Of a stretch of 59,550 nucleotides of DNA, positions 25,940 through 34,136 are shown piece after piece. The notes beneath the pieces are model-generated. The model saw only the letters and a list, made by a program, of their open reading frames with translations. It did no database searches and was not told where the DNA came from. Each line of letters begins with the position of its first letter. Position 1 is the stretch's first letter. The position numbers and the translations under genes were made by a program. The stretch comes from Bacillota bacterium (lineage in GTDB: Bacteria > Bacillota > Clostridia > Oscillospirales > Ruminococcaceae). The stretch lies in assembly GCA_029572815.1 (NCBI GenBank), contig JAKPUQ010000056.1, positions 1 through 59,550 of the forward strand. Direction: 5' to 3'.

Positions 25940-25967
25940 TAGTTGTTAGTGCTTAGTGCATAGTGCT
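25940..25967. repeat. TAGTGCT heptamer tract
   Basis: Three to four units of TTAGTGC/TTAGTGT type in the gap before transketolase. Other tracts of this family are at 27942-27978, 45904-45945 and 48351-48382. Confidence 0.55.
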
Positions 25968-26031
25968 GACAGCTGAAACTGACACAAACTGATCGCGGCA
26001 GAAGCCGTTAAATAAAATCATGGAGGTCAAT

Positions 26032-26871
26032 ATGGACGCAAAGCTTAAAAAGGAATTGCAGAAAACAGCCTGCAAGGTTAGAATGGGCGTTATCGAGGGA
26101 ACCTATAACGCTAAGTCGGGTCATCCCGGCGGTTCGCTGTCTATAAGCGATACCCTGACATATCTTTACTTCAACAAGATGAACAACGATCCCAAGAACC
26201 CCGACGCTCCCGACAGAGACCGTCTTGTGCTCTCAAAGGGTCATACAGCTCCCGCTCTCTACTCGGTACTGGCTCAGAAGGGCTATTTCCCCGAGGAGGA
26301 GCTGAAGTCTCTCCGTCATATCGGCGCTCTCCTTCAGGGCCACCCCTGTATCCATATCCCCGGCGTTGATATGTCCAGCGGATCTCTCGGACAGGGCATC
26401 TCCGCAGCCTGCGGCATGGCTCTTGCAGGAAAGATCGACGGCAAGTCATACAAGGTATACACTATCCTCGGCGATGGCGAGATCGAGGAGGGTCAGGTCT
26501 GGGAGGCTGCTATGTTCGCAGCTCACAAGAAGCTGACTAACCTTGTTGCTATCGTTGACAACAACGGCCTCCAGATCGACGGACCTATCACTGAGGTATG
26601 CTCACCCGAGCCTATCACAGATAAGTTCGCAGCATTCGGCTGGCACGTTATAACTATGGACGCTCATGATTTCGATGACATCGACAGAGCCTTCACAGAG
26701 GCTGAGTCCGTAAAGGACAAGCCCGTGGCTATCATTCAGAAGTCCGTTAAGGGCAAGGGCGTTTCATTCATGGAAAATCAGGTAGGCTGGCACGGTACAG
26801 CTCCCAACAAGGAGCAGTATGACCAGGCTATGTCAGAGCTTAATGCGCAGTTAAAGGAATTGGAGGACTAA
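26032..26871 (+). CDS. Transketolase, N-terminal subunit
   Basis: 279 residues, the TPP-binding half of a split transketolase of the non-oxidative pentose phosphate pathway. GHPGGSLSISDTLTYLYF near residue 26 and the TPP motif GDGEIEEGQVWEA...NNGLQIDG (about residues 147-185) are visible. An ATG at 26020 is in frame, but GGAGG there is the SD for 26032. The C-terminal subunit follows 4 bases later; together they equal one full-length transketolase. Confidence 0.94.
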   Translation: MDAKLKKELQKTACKVRMGVIEGTYNAKSGHPGGSLSISDTLTYLYFNKMNNDPKNPDAPDRDRLVLSKGHTAPALYSVLAQKGYFPEEELKSLRHIGALLQGHPCIHIPGVDMSSGSLGQGISAACGMALAGKIDGKSYKVYTILGDGEIEEGQVWEAAMFAAHKKLTNLVAIVDNNGLQIDGPITEVCSPEPITDKFAAFGWHVITMDAHDFDDIDRAFTEAESVKDKPVAIIQKSVKGKGVSFMENQVGWHGTAPNKEQYDQAMSELNAQLKELED

Positions 26872-26875
26872 TATA

Positions 26876-27820
26876 ATGGCAGATGTTATCAAAAAGGCTA
26901 CCAGAGAAAGCTACGGCGAGGCTCTCAAGGAGCTTGCCGAGGAATACAAGGACCTGATAGTTCTCGATGCAGACCTTGCTGCTGCAACCAAGACAGGCAT
27001 TTTCAAGAAGGCTTATCCCGACCGCTTCTTTGACTGCGGTATCGCTGAGGCTAACATGATGGGCGTAGCTGCAGGACTTGCTGCCTGCGGAAAGATCCCC
27101 TTCGCAAGCACATTCGCTATGTTCGCAGCAGGCAGAGCCTTTGAAATAGTAAGAAACTCCATCGGCTATCCCCACCTTAACGTAAAGATCGGCGCTACAC
27201 ACGCAGGTATCTCCGTTGGTGAGGACGGCGCTACACATCAGTGCAATGAGGATATCGCTCTTATGAGAACTATCCCCGGCATGACAATCATCAACCCCTG
27301 CGACGACGTAGAGGCTAAGGCTGCTGTAAAGGCTGCTCTGGACTTCAACGGTCCCGTTTATATGCGTTTCGGCAGACTTGCTGTGCCCGTTATCAATGAC
27401 GCTGCAAGCTACAAGTTCGAGCTTGGCAAGGGCGTTGTCATGAAGGACGGCAAGGACGTTACCATCGTTGCAACAGGTCTTATGGTAAACGAGGCTGTAG
27501 AGGCTGCAAAGACTCTTGAGGCTGAGGGCATTTCTGCAAGAGTGGTAAATATCCACACTATCAAGCCTCTTGACAAGGAGCTCATCTGCAAGTGCGCTAA
27601 GGAGACAGGTCTCATCGTAACAGCTGAGGAGCACAGCATCATCGGCGGCCTCGGCTCAGCAGTTGCTGAGGCAGTTACAGAGTGCTGTCCCGTTCCTGTT
27701 GTAAAGATAGGCGTAAACGACGAGTTCGGTCATTCGGGCCCCGCAGTAGACCTGCTCAAGGAGTTCGGTCTTTCTGCTGAGAACATCGTAAAGACAGTAA
27801 AGGCTGCTCTCAAGAAGTAA
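26876..27820 (+). CDS. Transketolase, C-terminal subunit
   Basis: 314 residues, with the pyrimidine-binding domain of TPP enzymes (residues about 6-170; DCGIAEANMMGVAAGLAACG holds the catalytic Glu). The C-terminal transketolase domain has TVEEH-like VTAEEHSIIGGLGSAVAE and a final GHSGPAVDLL. It pairs with the preceding subunit. A strong terminator follows. Confidence 0.94.
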   Translation: MADVIKKATRESYGEALKELAEEYKDLIVLDADLAAATKTGIFKKAYPDRFFDCGIAEANMMGVAAGLAACGKIPFASTFAMFAAGRAFEIVRNSIGYPHLNVKIGATHAGISVGEDGATHQCNEDIALMRTIPGMTIINPCDDVEAKAAVKAALDFNGPVYMRFGRLAVPVINDAASYKFELGKGVVMKDGKDVTIVATGLMVNEAVEAAKTLEAEGISARVVNIHTIKPLDKELICKCAKETGLIVTAEEHSIIGGLGSAVAEAVTECCPVPVVKIGVNDEFGHSGPAVDLLKEFGLSAENIVKTVKAALKK

Positions 27821-27864
27821 TATCTGAGACAGCAGCATCAGACGGATATCCATACAGAATTTTT

Positions 27865-27905
27865 GCCCCTGAGTGTTAAAAGCACTCGGGGGCATTATGT
27901 TTTTT
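27865..27905 (+). terminator. Terminator of the transketolase operon
   Basis: 11-bp stem GCCCCTGAGTG (27865-27875) / CACTCGGGGGC (27883-27893) and a T run ending at 27905. Confidence 0.85.
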
Positions 27906-28048
27906 ACTGCTGAACTAAATCATAATTTAGCGCAAGCGCTAATAGTGATTAGAGCATAGTGGTTAGTGATTAGTTAATGTGTTCGCTGCGCTCACATTAT
28001 TTAAATAACGTCGCCGAAGGCGACACCACAACTTTCAACTCTAAACTT

Positions 28049-28081
28049 AAATCATAATTTTGCTCCGCAAAATTATGATTT
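28049..28081. repeat. Perfect 15-bp A/T-rich hairpin
   Basis: AAATCATAATTTTGC (28049-28063), loop TCC, and its exact complement (28067-28081). It matches the plan of the hairpin at 3634-3666. Confidence 0.6.
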
Positions 28082-28094
28082 ATCTGTGTAGTTG

Positions 28095-28136
28095 AATAAA
28101 AACAAAGCCCCTGAGTGCTATAAAACGTTCAGGGGC
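28095..28136 (-). terminator. Terminator of the minus-strand lipoprotein gene
   Basis: Stem GCCCCTGA (28107-28114) / TCAGGGGC (28129-28136). On the minus strand it is followed by the T-rich complement of 28095-28106. Confidence 0.7.
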
Positions 28137-28171
28137 AGAATTTCTGCATAAGCACCGCTGTGCTTTTTATA

Positions 28172-28810
28172 TTACTTTTTCAGTGAGCTGTCGGCAGCCT
28201 TTATATCCGCCTCTGTGATGTGGTACTGGAAAACGGTCTCCTTTGCGCGGGGGTCATTTCCGGTGGGGAAGAAGCAGAGAGTGAACTCGTTGAGTCCCTG
28301 ATCCACAGTATAACCGCCGATAACGCCGCTGAACTGACCGTTTGAGGGAATGTCAAAGGGGTCTGCGAAATACTTCTCAGAGTTGAAGTTCTTGTTTGCA
28401 TAGAGCTGTGAGCGGACGTCGGAATAGATCTCCTCGCCGCTGCCGTCTATGATATAGAAATTATTGAGCGTGCTGAGAGTATAAGCGGTATCCGTCTCGT
28501 TTCTTAGGGTAATATCAAAGTAGAGACATTTGGTGCCGTCATCATTGTGGCCGCCGTCGATAACACCGTTGAGGGTGAAGCCTGTGTCATTTGCGTTTAC
28601 CTCTGCGCCTATCTCAGCCTCTACCTGGTTCTCGCCGGCGGGGCCGTGCTCCACAGGGGGCTCAAGTGCGTCAAGGTCTTCGGCAGCGACAGTAGGGGCA
28701 GGCTGAGCTGCGGGTTCTTTCTTATCTGAATTTGAATCGCTGCATCCTGCTGCGGCAGAAGCTATTACAGCAGCTGCAAACAGGAAAGCATAAAGCTTAG
28801 AAGTTTTCAT
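28172..28810 (-). CDS. Lipoprotein with DUF4352-like domain
   Basis: 212 residues. Signal peptide with lipobox SAAAGC near residue 22, a Ser/Asp/Lys/Pro-rich linker, and a C-terminal beta-rich domain (about residues 70-200). KCLYFDITLRNETDTAYTLS and NGQFSGVIGGYTV in that domain follow the pattern of DUF4352/telokin-like domains on many Firmicute lipoproteins. The function is unknown. It has its own promoter (28873-28902) and terminator. Confidence 0.7.
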   Translation of the reverse strand: MKTSKLYAFLFAAAVIASAAAGCSDSNSDKKEPAAQPAPTVAAEDLDALEPPVEHGPAGENQVEAEIGAEVNANDTGFTLNGVIDGGHNDDGTKCLYFDITLRNETDTAYTLSTLNNFYIIDGSGEEIYSDVRSQLYANKNFNSEKYFADPFDIPSNGQFSGVIGGYTVDQGLNEFTLCFFPTGNDPRAKETVFQYHITEADIKAADSSLKK

Positions 28811-28872
28811 TTTTCTATCCTCCGGATAATTTCAAGCCGATATACGGCGTATTTTTTTATATAAGCAAATAT

Positions 28873-28902
28873 AGTATAGCACAGATAGATATAAAATGTC
28901 AA
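28873..28902 (-). promoter_or_regulatory. Promoter of the minus-strand lipoprotein gene
   Basis: On the minus strand, TTGACA (complement of 28897-28902), an 18-base spacer and TATACT (complement of 28873-28878). Confidence 0.65.
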
Positions 28903-28946
28903 GATGTTAGTATTGAGGTTCTGTATAAATAAAAAACAGAAAACAC

Positions 28947-28976
28947 TTGCAAAACATACTAAACCTATGGTATAAT
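28947..28976 (+). promoter_or_regulatory. rrf2 promoter with embedded operator-like palindrome
   Basis: TTGCAA (28947-28952), 18-base spacer and TATAAT (28971-28976). The imperfect palindrome ATACTAAACCTATGGTAT at 28956-28973 fills the spacer and enters the -10 box. A related sequence lies at the cysK start site. Confidence 0.6.
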
Positions 28977-29019
28977 AGAATAACACTTGACCATAACCTG
29001 CTTGAAAGGACGTGAAATG

Positions 29020-29454
29020 ATGAAAATATCAACAAAGGGCAGGTACGCACTGAGAATGCTGTACGATCTGGCTATTCATCATGAAGAAGGCTATATATCA
29101 CTGAAGGACGTGGCGGAGCGTCAGAACATTTCCAAGAAATATCTTGAGCAGATAGTGCCTCTGCTGAACAAGACGGGGCTTCTCAGGACCAACCGCGGCA
29201 ACAAGGGCGGATATATGCTGGCAGGAAAGGCGTCGGATATAACCGTAGGCGATATACTGAGAGCTACCGAGGGAAGCCTTGCTCCCGTAGCCTGTCTGGA
29301 GTTCGAGCCCAACGAATGTCCCAGAGCGGGTGAGTGCTCCACTCTCTTCGTGTGGGAGGGGCTTTACTCAGCCATTACCGATTATCTTGACGGACTGACC
29401 ATACAGGATATCATAGACAAAAACTCATCAATTGGCGGCGATTACTGCATATAA
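29020..29454 (+). CDS. Rrf2-family transcriptional regulator
   Basis: 144 residues. N-terminal winged helix MKISTKGRYALRMLYDLAIH with the recognition region YLEQIVPLLNKTGLLRTNRGNKGGYML. Three Cys in the C-terminal loop (C-x7-C-x5-C, near residue 91) resemble the Fe-S ligand set of IscR more than the Cys-free CymR. It converges with cysK, so a role in cysteine or Fe-S control is likely; the operator-like motif found at both promoters supports that by inference. The start is the ATG at 29020, placed 8 bases after AAGGA; 29023 is equally possible. Confidence 0.88.
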   Translation: MKISTKGRYALRMLYDLAIHHEEGYISLKDVAERQNISKKYLEQIVPLLNKTGLLRTNRGNKGGYMLAGKASDITVGDILRATEGSLAPVACLEFEPNECPRAGECSTLFVWEGLYSAITDYLDGLTIQDIIDKNSSIGGDYCI

Positions 29455-29477
29455 TTGCGGCTCACCATATCAGAAAC

Positions 29478-29498
29478 GGCGGCATCAGCCGCCTTTTT
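29478..29498 (+). terminator. Terminator of rrf2
   Basis: GGCGGC-ATCA-GCCGCC hairpin followed by TTTTT. A second stem AGCCGCTGCA/TGCAGCGGCT lies at about 29518-29539 on the cysK side. Confidence 0.75.
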
Positions 29499-29569
29499 CA
29501 TGCCATTACGCAGATCAGCCGCTGCAAGTGCAGCGGCTGACGGTTGTTGTATATGGCAAAAGCGAGGTA

Positions 29570-30496
29570 TTATTCAAACATAGGAGTTGACAGATAGCGC
29601 TCACCTGTATCGGGAAGGAGGGCAACAATGGTCTTGCCCTTGTTCTCGGGGCGCTTAGCCAGCTGGATAGCCGCCCATACAGCCGCACCTGAGGAGATAC
29701 CTACAAGTACGCCCTCATTTCTTACGATAGCTCTGCCTGTCTCGAAGGCGTCCTCGTTAGTAACGGGGATTATCTCGTCATAGATATCGGTATTGAGAGT
29801 GTCCGGAACGAAGCCTGCGCCGATACCCTGTATCTTGTGGGGACCTGCTGTGCCCTCTGAGAGTACGGGAGAGCTCTTGGGCTCAACTGCAACTACCTTT
29901 ACATCGGGGTTCTTTGACTTGAGGTAAGCGCCTACACCGCTGAGGGTACCGCCTGTGCCAACGCCTGCAACGAAGATATCGACTTTACCGTCTGTATCGT
30001 CCCAGATCTCGACGCCTGTGGTCTTTTCGTGGATTGCGGGGTTAGCGGGATTGGTGAACTGAGAGGGGATAAAGCTTCCCTTGATCTCCTGAGCCAGCTC
30101 TTCTGCCTTTGCGATAGCGCCCTTCATGCCCTTAGCGCCCTCTGTGAGGATCAGCTCTGCGCCGTAAGCCTTCATGAGGTTGCGTCGCTCTATGCTCATG
30201 GTCTCGGGCATGGTGATGATAAGCCTGTATCCTCTTGCAGCAGCAACGGAAGCCAGACCGATACCTGTATTACCGCTGGTGGGCTCGATGATAACGCTGC
30301 CCTCCTTGAGGAGACCCTTTGCCTCGGCGTCGTCGATCATAGCCTTGGCGATCCTGTCCTTTACGCTTCCTGCGGGATTGAAGTATTCAAGCTTAGCCAG
30401 GACAGTAGCGCCCAGCTCGTTCTTTTCCTCAAGAGCTGTGAGCTCCAGAAGGGGTGTGCCTCCGATGAGGTCTGTGATCTTCTTATAAACTTTCAT
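29570..30496 (-). CDS. cysK: Cysteine synthase (O-acetylserine sulfhydrylase)
   Basis: 308-residue PLP enzyme that makes cysteine from O-acetylserine and sulfide. PLP lysine in NPAGSVKDR near residue 45, the substrate loop [11 protein letters not shown] near 70, the phosphate-binding [12 protein letters not shown] near 178 and the C-terminal GISSGAA are all present. Length is normal for CysK. The promoter TTGACA-17-TATAAT at 30639-30667 is followed by a possible regulator site at 30615-30632. It is convergent with an Rrf2 regulator. Confidence 0.95.
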   Translation of the reverse strand: MKVYKKITDLIGGTPLLELTALEEKNELGATVLAKLEYFNPAGSVKDRIAKAMIDDAEAKGLLKEGSVIIEPTSGNTGIGLASVAAARGYRLIITMPETMSIERRNLMKAYGAELILTEGAKGMKGAIAKAEELAQEIKGSFIPSQFTNPANPAIHEKTTGVEIWDDTDGKVDIFVAGVGTGGTLSGVGAYLKSKNPDVKVVAVEPKSSPVLSEGTAGPHKIQGIGAGFVPDTLNTDIYDEIIPVTNEDAFETGRAIVRNEGVLVGISSGAAVWAAIQLAKRPENKGKTIVALLPDTGERYLSTPMFE

Positions 30497-30614
30497 GATA
30501 ATATCTCCTTTTCAAAATAATAATATTCACTGAACTGTTGAAATGACATTGACAGGGTCAACATCGCTTAAAGAAAAGATAGTCCATAATGGCACCTCTC
30601 AGGTTCTACTATAT

Positions 30615-30667
30615 TTCCTATATGTTTGGTATGATTATATTATATCAACTGTATTTACATTTGTCAA
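30615..30667 (-). promoter_or_regulatory. cysK promoter and operator-like site
   Basis: On the minus strand, TTGACA (complement of 30662-30667), 17 bases, TATAAT (complement of 30639-30644), then ATACCAAACATATAGGAA around the expected start of transcription (complement of 30615-30632). That last sequence shares 12-13 of 18 positions with the palindrome in the rrf2 promoter. Confidence 0.65.
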
Positions 30668-30690
30668 GTCCTTTTTGAAAATTTTCTGTG

Positions 30691-30722
30691 AAAATAAAAA
30701 AGCTCCCGGAAACCGGGAGCTT
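30691..30722 (-). terminator. Terminator of the cohesin-like lipoprotein gene
   Basis: AAGCTCCCGG (30700-30709) / CCGGGAGCTT (30713-30722), followed on the minus strand by a long T-rich stretch. Confidence 0.85.
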
Positions 30723-30730
30723 TAATGCTG

Positions 30731-31639
30731 TTATTCGGGCTTTGAGCCTGATCTTGTCTGAGCAAACTCTGCAAATTCGCCTGTGGGTCTGATGCTCTGT
30801 ACCTCCATAGCGTTTGAATCGTAGTATACCCATACGAGGATAGCTGCGAGACCGGGGTTGTTCTTGAGGTTGAGGTAGTAGTCAACAGTGTCGCCTGCCT
30901 TTGCAGAAACGTTGTCACCGTAAGCAACGAAGCCTGTCTCAGAGGAAACGTCCTGAGCCTTGATATCGCCGCCGACTCTGATAGTACCCTGTACCACCTT
31001 ATCGGGAGTTACAGAATGACCTGCAACGCTTGAGAGGTCGGGGTTGAATCTTACAGCGTAGTCCTTGTTGGGGATATTGTCCTTGAGCTTGAATGTTACC
31101 TTGATGAACTGGTCGTTGAAGATATAGTCTGAATCCTTTGAGATATCGATCCACAGAACATACTTGGAAGCAGTCTTGCTCTTGTAGTTATCAGCGGAAG
31201 AAGCCTCGGTGGGCTTTGTAACAATCTGAGTAACGACCTTGCCTGCTGCGTCGGTAGCCTTCTCGCCGTTAGCCTCTGTCACCTCAACGATCTCTGTTGC
31301 AGCCTCTGTGGAAACCGGGTCTGCGGAGTTGAGGTCAACGTTCTCATCGGGAGGAGTGATGCCAAGCTCTGCGGAATCACCTGACTGGAAGGGAGTAACT
31401 ACTACCTGGCCGTTCTCGTCAAGGATATTGGCAAAATCGTCATCTTCGCCAGTGCCTGAGCCGTTGGCGTTTGTAGTGCCGTCATTTGAATTACCGCCTG
31501 CGGCTGTAGTACCTGCGGCAGTAGAAGTATTAGTGCCAGTGCTGCTCTTTTTTGAATCACTCGAGCAGGACACGACTGATGTAAGTGCCATGCAGGCAAC
31601 TGAAGCCAGTGCGATGGTTTTTTTTCTGAAATCGCTCAT
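30731..31639 (-). CDS. Lipoprotein with a C-terminal cohesin-like domain
   Basis: 302 residues. Signal peptide with a lipobox-like SVVSC near residue 26, a long Ser/Thr/Gly/Asn stalk (to about residue 150), then a beta-rich domain. In it DTVDYYLNLKNNPGLAAILVWVYYD follows the cohesin pattern (GDTV, hydrophobic strands, a YD near the end). Cohesins bind dockerins, and the neighbouring esterase has one, so this could be a surface receptor; that is inference, and a generic Ig-like fold is the alternative. The ATG at 31639 follows AAAGGACG; an earlier in-frame ATG at 31657 lies at that SD. Confidence 0.65.
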   Translation of the reverse strand: MSDFRKKTIALASVACMALTSVVSCSSDSKKSSTGTNTSTAAGTTAAGGNSNDGTTNANGSGTGEDDDFANILDENGQVVVTPFQSGDSAELGITPPDENVDLNSADPVSTEAATEIVEVTEANGEKATDAAGKVVTQIVTKPTEASSADNYKSKTASKYVLWIDISKDSDYIFNDQFIKVTFKLKDNIPNKDYAVRFNPDLSSVAGHSVTPDKVVQGTIRVGGDIKAQDVSSETGFVAYGDNVSAKAGDTVDYYLNLKNNPGLAAILVWVYYDSNAMEVQSIRPTGEFAEFAQTRSGSKPE

Positions 31640-31712
31640 AGTTTTGCGTCCTTTCATATATAACCGTTTTTTGTTTAAATGCGAAGCAGTGCTCTTCGCT
31701 CAGCTTATATTT

Positions 31713-31741
31713 ATTATACACAAGCGGAAAAGTTTTGTCAA
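31713..31741 (-). promoter_or_regulatory. Consensus promoter of the cohesin-like lipoprotein gene
   Basis: On the minus strand, TTGACA (complement of 31736-31741), 17 bases and TATAAT (complement of 31713-31718). Confidence 0.75.
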
Positions 31742-31900
31742 GCCGAAGCGGTGATTGTAATCAATTCTTTTACAAAACTACACAGTTTCACCACCTTATT
31801 TCACTGTTCTGTCATTTTTAGCGGGCGGAACGAGGGACAATATCGGCATATTAATAAATAATATCTATAGTGCGGCACCCATATTAGTAAAAAACGGGTA

Positions 31901-31929
31901 TTGCAAAGATTGCTGAGCCGTGGTATAAT
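31901..31929 (+). promoter_or_regulatory. Promoter of the GH5 gene
   Basis: TTGCAA (31901-31906), 17 bases and TATAAT (31924-31929), with an SD AGGAAAGGA before the start at 31996. Confidence 0.7.
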
Positions 31930-31995
31930 TATAAATAGTGTTTTGGATTATGTTTTCTGGTCTTTCGATCAGGCAATGAGGAAAGGACATAAAAA

Positions 31996-34059
31996 ATGAA
32001 GAAAAATACATTAGCGCTTTTCACTGCGGCGGCAATGGTGCTGACGTCTGTGTCATGCGCGAAGAAGGGTGGTTCTTCGGCTGTGTCGGAAAAAGAAAAA
32101 GAGACGACGGCTGCGAGCATCACAACTGCAAAAACCGAGGAGGAAACTACAGAGATGGCGACCGAGCATATAAGCCCAGTTGAGACCGTTTCGGCGACTC
32201 TTGGCTCACAGCTGACCGCAGACAGAACTATTGGAAAGGCATCGGGAAGCAATACGACAAAATTCCCGCTTGCGGACCTTATTGAAGAAGGGGACAAGAT
32301 AAGGTCATTCACCTTCACTATCTACTCCGATGACGGGGGAAACATCGGGGATTTCAAGGGCGGATTCGGCATATCCGTATCCGACGACTGCCCTGCAAAG
32401 ACAAACGATTACTGGTATCAGTCACCTGATATGACATTCCCTACACAGGGAGGCTACGGAGAGATAACCTGGAACGTTCCCGAGGAGCTGAAGGATTATA
32501 TCGGCGCCAACGGAGAGGTGCTCTTCGGCTACTGGTGGGGAAACAGCGAAAAGATAAGGATAGAGAACGTTATCTGTACCTTTGACAGGACAAGGAACGT
32601 TCCCGTGGACGGCACTGCCGATGCCCAGGTAGGAAAGAGCGTGGGCTATGCCGATGAGGACAATACTATCCGTGTGCCTCTTGACTTCATTCCCGAGGGA
32701 AATATCCCCGAGGTCGTTACCTTCAACATAAGCTCGGGAGGCGGCTTCGGAAAGTTCACAGGCGCATTTGGACTCAATTCATCGGAGGGCTCCTATCAGT
32801 CCGTGGACACAGCGGTATTCACCGACAGCCAGAGCCTTTCCCTGACCTGGTTCGTACCCAACGCCGCAAAGGCATATTACGCACAGAACAACGAGCTCAT
32901 GCTGGGCTACTGGTGGAGCGAGCAGCCCACAGTCACCCTTGACAGCGTAAGCGTCAAGTACAGCCAGCAGGTAGGCTATATCCCCCCTGCAACTACAGCA
33001 GCAGCTCCCACGGACACACCGACAACGACTACCTCAGCCGCAGCAGCCTCAGAGCTTGGCTTCCGCTCGGCACAGCAGATAGTTGACGAGATAAAGGTGG
33101 GATGGAACCTGGGCAACAGCCTTGACGGCTACAACACCAGCAGATCCGGCATAGATACCGAGACAGGCTGGGGCAACCCCAAGACCAGCAGGGAGATAAT
33201 CCAGACGGTCAAGAAGGCGGGTTTCAACGCTGTAAGAGTGCCTGTCACATGGGGCGAGCACATGGACGATGCCACTATCCGGAAGGAATGGCTTGACCGT
33301 GTACAGGAGGTAGTTGACTACGCATACAAGGAGAACCTCTTCGTTATCCTGGATATGCACCACGATGACTACATATGGTTCGATCCCAAGGAGAGCTCCT
33401 ACACCGATGACAGCGCGCGCCTCAAGAGCATCTGGCAGCAGATCTCGGCTCGCTTTGCAGACTATGATGACCGCCTCATCTTCGAGGGAATGAATGAGCC
33501 CCGAACAGTAGGCTCCTCAATGGAGTGGATGGGCGGAACCACTGCCGAGCGTTCGGTTATAAACCGATACGCCAAGGATTTCGTGGATACAGTCCGTGCA
33601 AGCGGCGGCAAGAACGCGGCAAGAACGCTCATCGTCACCACCTATGCGGCTTCTGCGGATACTATCGCACTCAATGAGATGTCAGTTCCTAAGGGCGGAA
33701 ACATTATCCTTTCCGTTCACTACTATGCACCCTGGAAGTTCTCCGACGGCTCCGAGAAGACCTTCACCGAGAGCGGCAAGGGAGAGATAGACGCCAAGTT
33801 CGCAGAGCTCAAGCGCAAGTTCGTGGACAAGAACGTCCCCGTCCTCATCGACGAGTTCGGCTGTGTAAATTCTGCCTCCGAGGCAGAGCGCACCGCCTAC
33901 TATCAGTACTACATCAGCCACGCCAAGGAGCAGGGAATAAAGTGCTTCGTATGGGACAACGGCAAGATGAACGGCGATTCCAGCTTCGGACTTCTCAACA
34001 GAAGCAAGCTCACCTGGAACGACGCACCGCTCAAGTCCATCATGGAGGGCGCAAAGTAA
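31996..34059 (+). CDS. Cell-surface GH5 endoglucanase with two N-terminal modules
   Basis: 687 residues. Signal peptide ending LTSVSC (lipobox-like), a Thr/Glu-rich stalk, then two repeats of a beta-sandwich module (about residues 65-195 and 205-330), each ending in GYWW. These resemble tandem carbohydrate-binding modules of Ruminococcus enzymes; the CBM family is not certain. After a Thr/Pro linker comes the GH5 catalytic domain (about 350-685): VGWNLGNSLDG, FNAVRVPVTWGEH, acid/base Glu in FEGMNEPR, and nucleophile Glu in VLIDEFGC. It probably cleaves beta-glucans such as cellulose, glucomannan or xyloglucan. No dockerin is present, so it is anchored by lipid instead. Confidence 0.88.
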   Translation: MKKNTLALFTAAAMVLTSVSCAKKGGSSAVSEKEKETTAASITTAKTEEETTEMATEHISPVETVSATLGSQLTADRTIGKASGSNTTKFPLADLIEEGDKIRSFTFTIYSDDGGNIGDFKGGFGISVSDDCPAKTNDYWYQSPDMTFPTQGGYGEITWNVPEELKDYIGANGEVLFGYWWGNSEKIRIENVICTFDRTRNVPVDGTADAQVGKSVGYADEDNTIRVPLDFIPEGNIPEVVTFNISSGGGFGKFTGAFGLNSSEGSYQSVDTAVFTDSQSLSLTWFVPNAAKAYYAQNNELMLGYWWSEQPTVTLDSVSVKYSQQVGYIPPATTAAAPTDTPTTTTSAAAASELGFRSAQQIVDEIKVGWNLGNSLDGYNTSRSGIDTETGWGNPKTSREIIQTVKKAGFNAVRVPVTWGEHMDDATIRKEWLDRVQEVVDYAYKENLFVILDMHHDDYIWFDPKESSYTDDSARLKSIWQQISARFADYDDRLIFEGMNEPRTVGSSMEWMGGTTAERSVINRYAKDFVDTVRASGGKNAARTLIVTTYAASADTIALNEMSVPKGGNIILSVHYYAPWKFSDGSEKTFTESGKGEIDAKFAELKRKFVDKNVPVLIDEFGCVNSASEAERTAYYQYYISHAKEQGIKCFVWDNGKMNGDSSFGLLNRSKLTWNDAPLKSIMEGAK

Positions 34060-34136
34060 CAGGATCTGCCTGTTGACACGGAACACAGAACAGTATATAT
34101 TATGATCGGCTGCAAAGCAGTCAGAGGAGGAATACT

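Larger units (their letters stand above)
27821..28171. other. Gene-free stretch with two terminators, heptamer tracts and hairpins
   Basis: No gene is seen. It holds the transketolase terminator (27865-27905), a TAGTGAT heptamer tract (27942-27978), small hairpins AATGTG/CACATT near 27977-27999 and GTCGCC/GGCGAC near 28010-28024, and an AGTTGAA-type tract (28029-28048). A perfect 15-bp hairpin (28049-28081) and the terminator of the minus-strand lipoprotein gene (28095-28136) complete it. Confidence 0.7.
31640..31995. other. Divergent promoter region between cohesin-like lipoprotein and GH5 genes
   Basis: No gene is seen in this A/T-rich stretch. It contains a minus-strand promoter (31713-31741) and a plus-strand promoter (31901-31929). 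About 160 bases lie between them, with no obvious palindrome. Confidence 0.65.
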
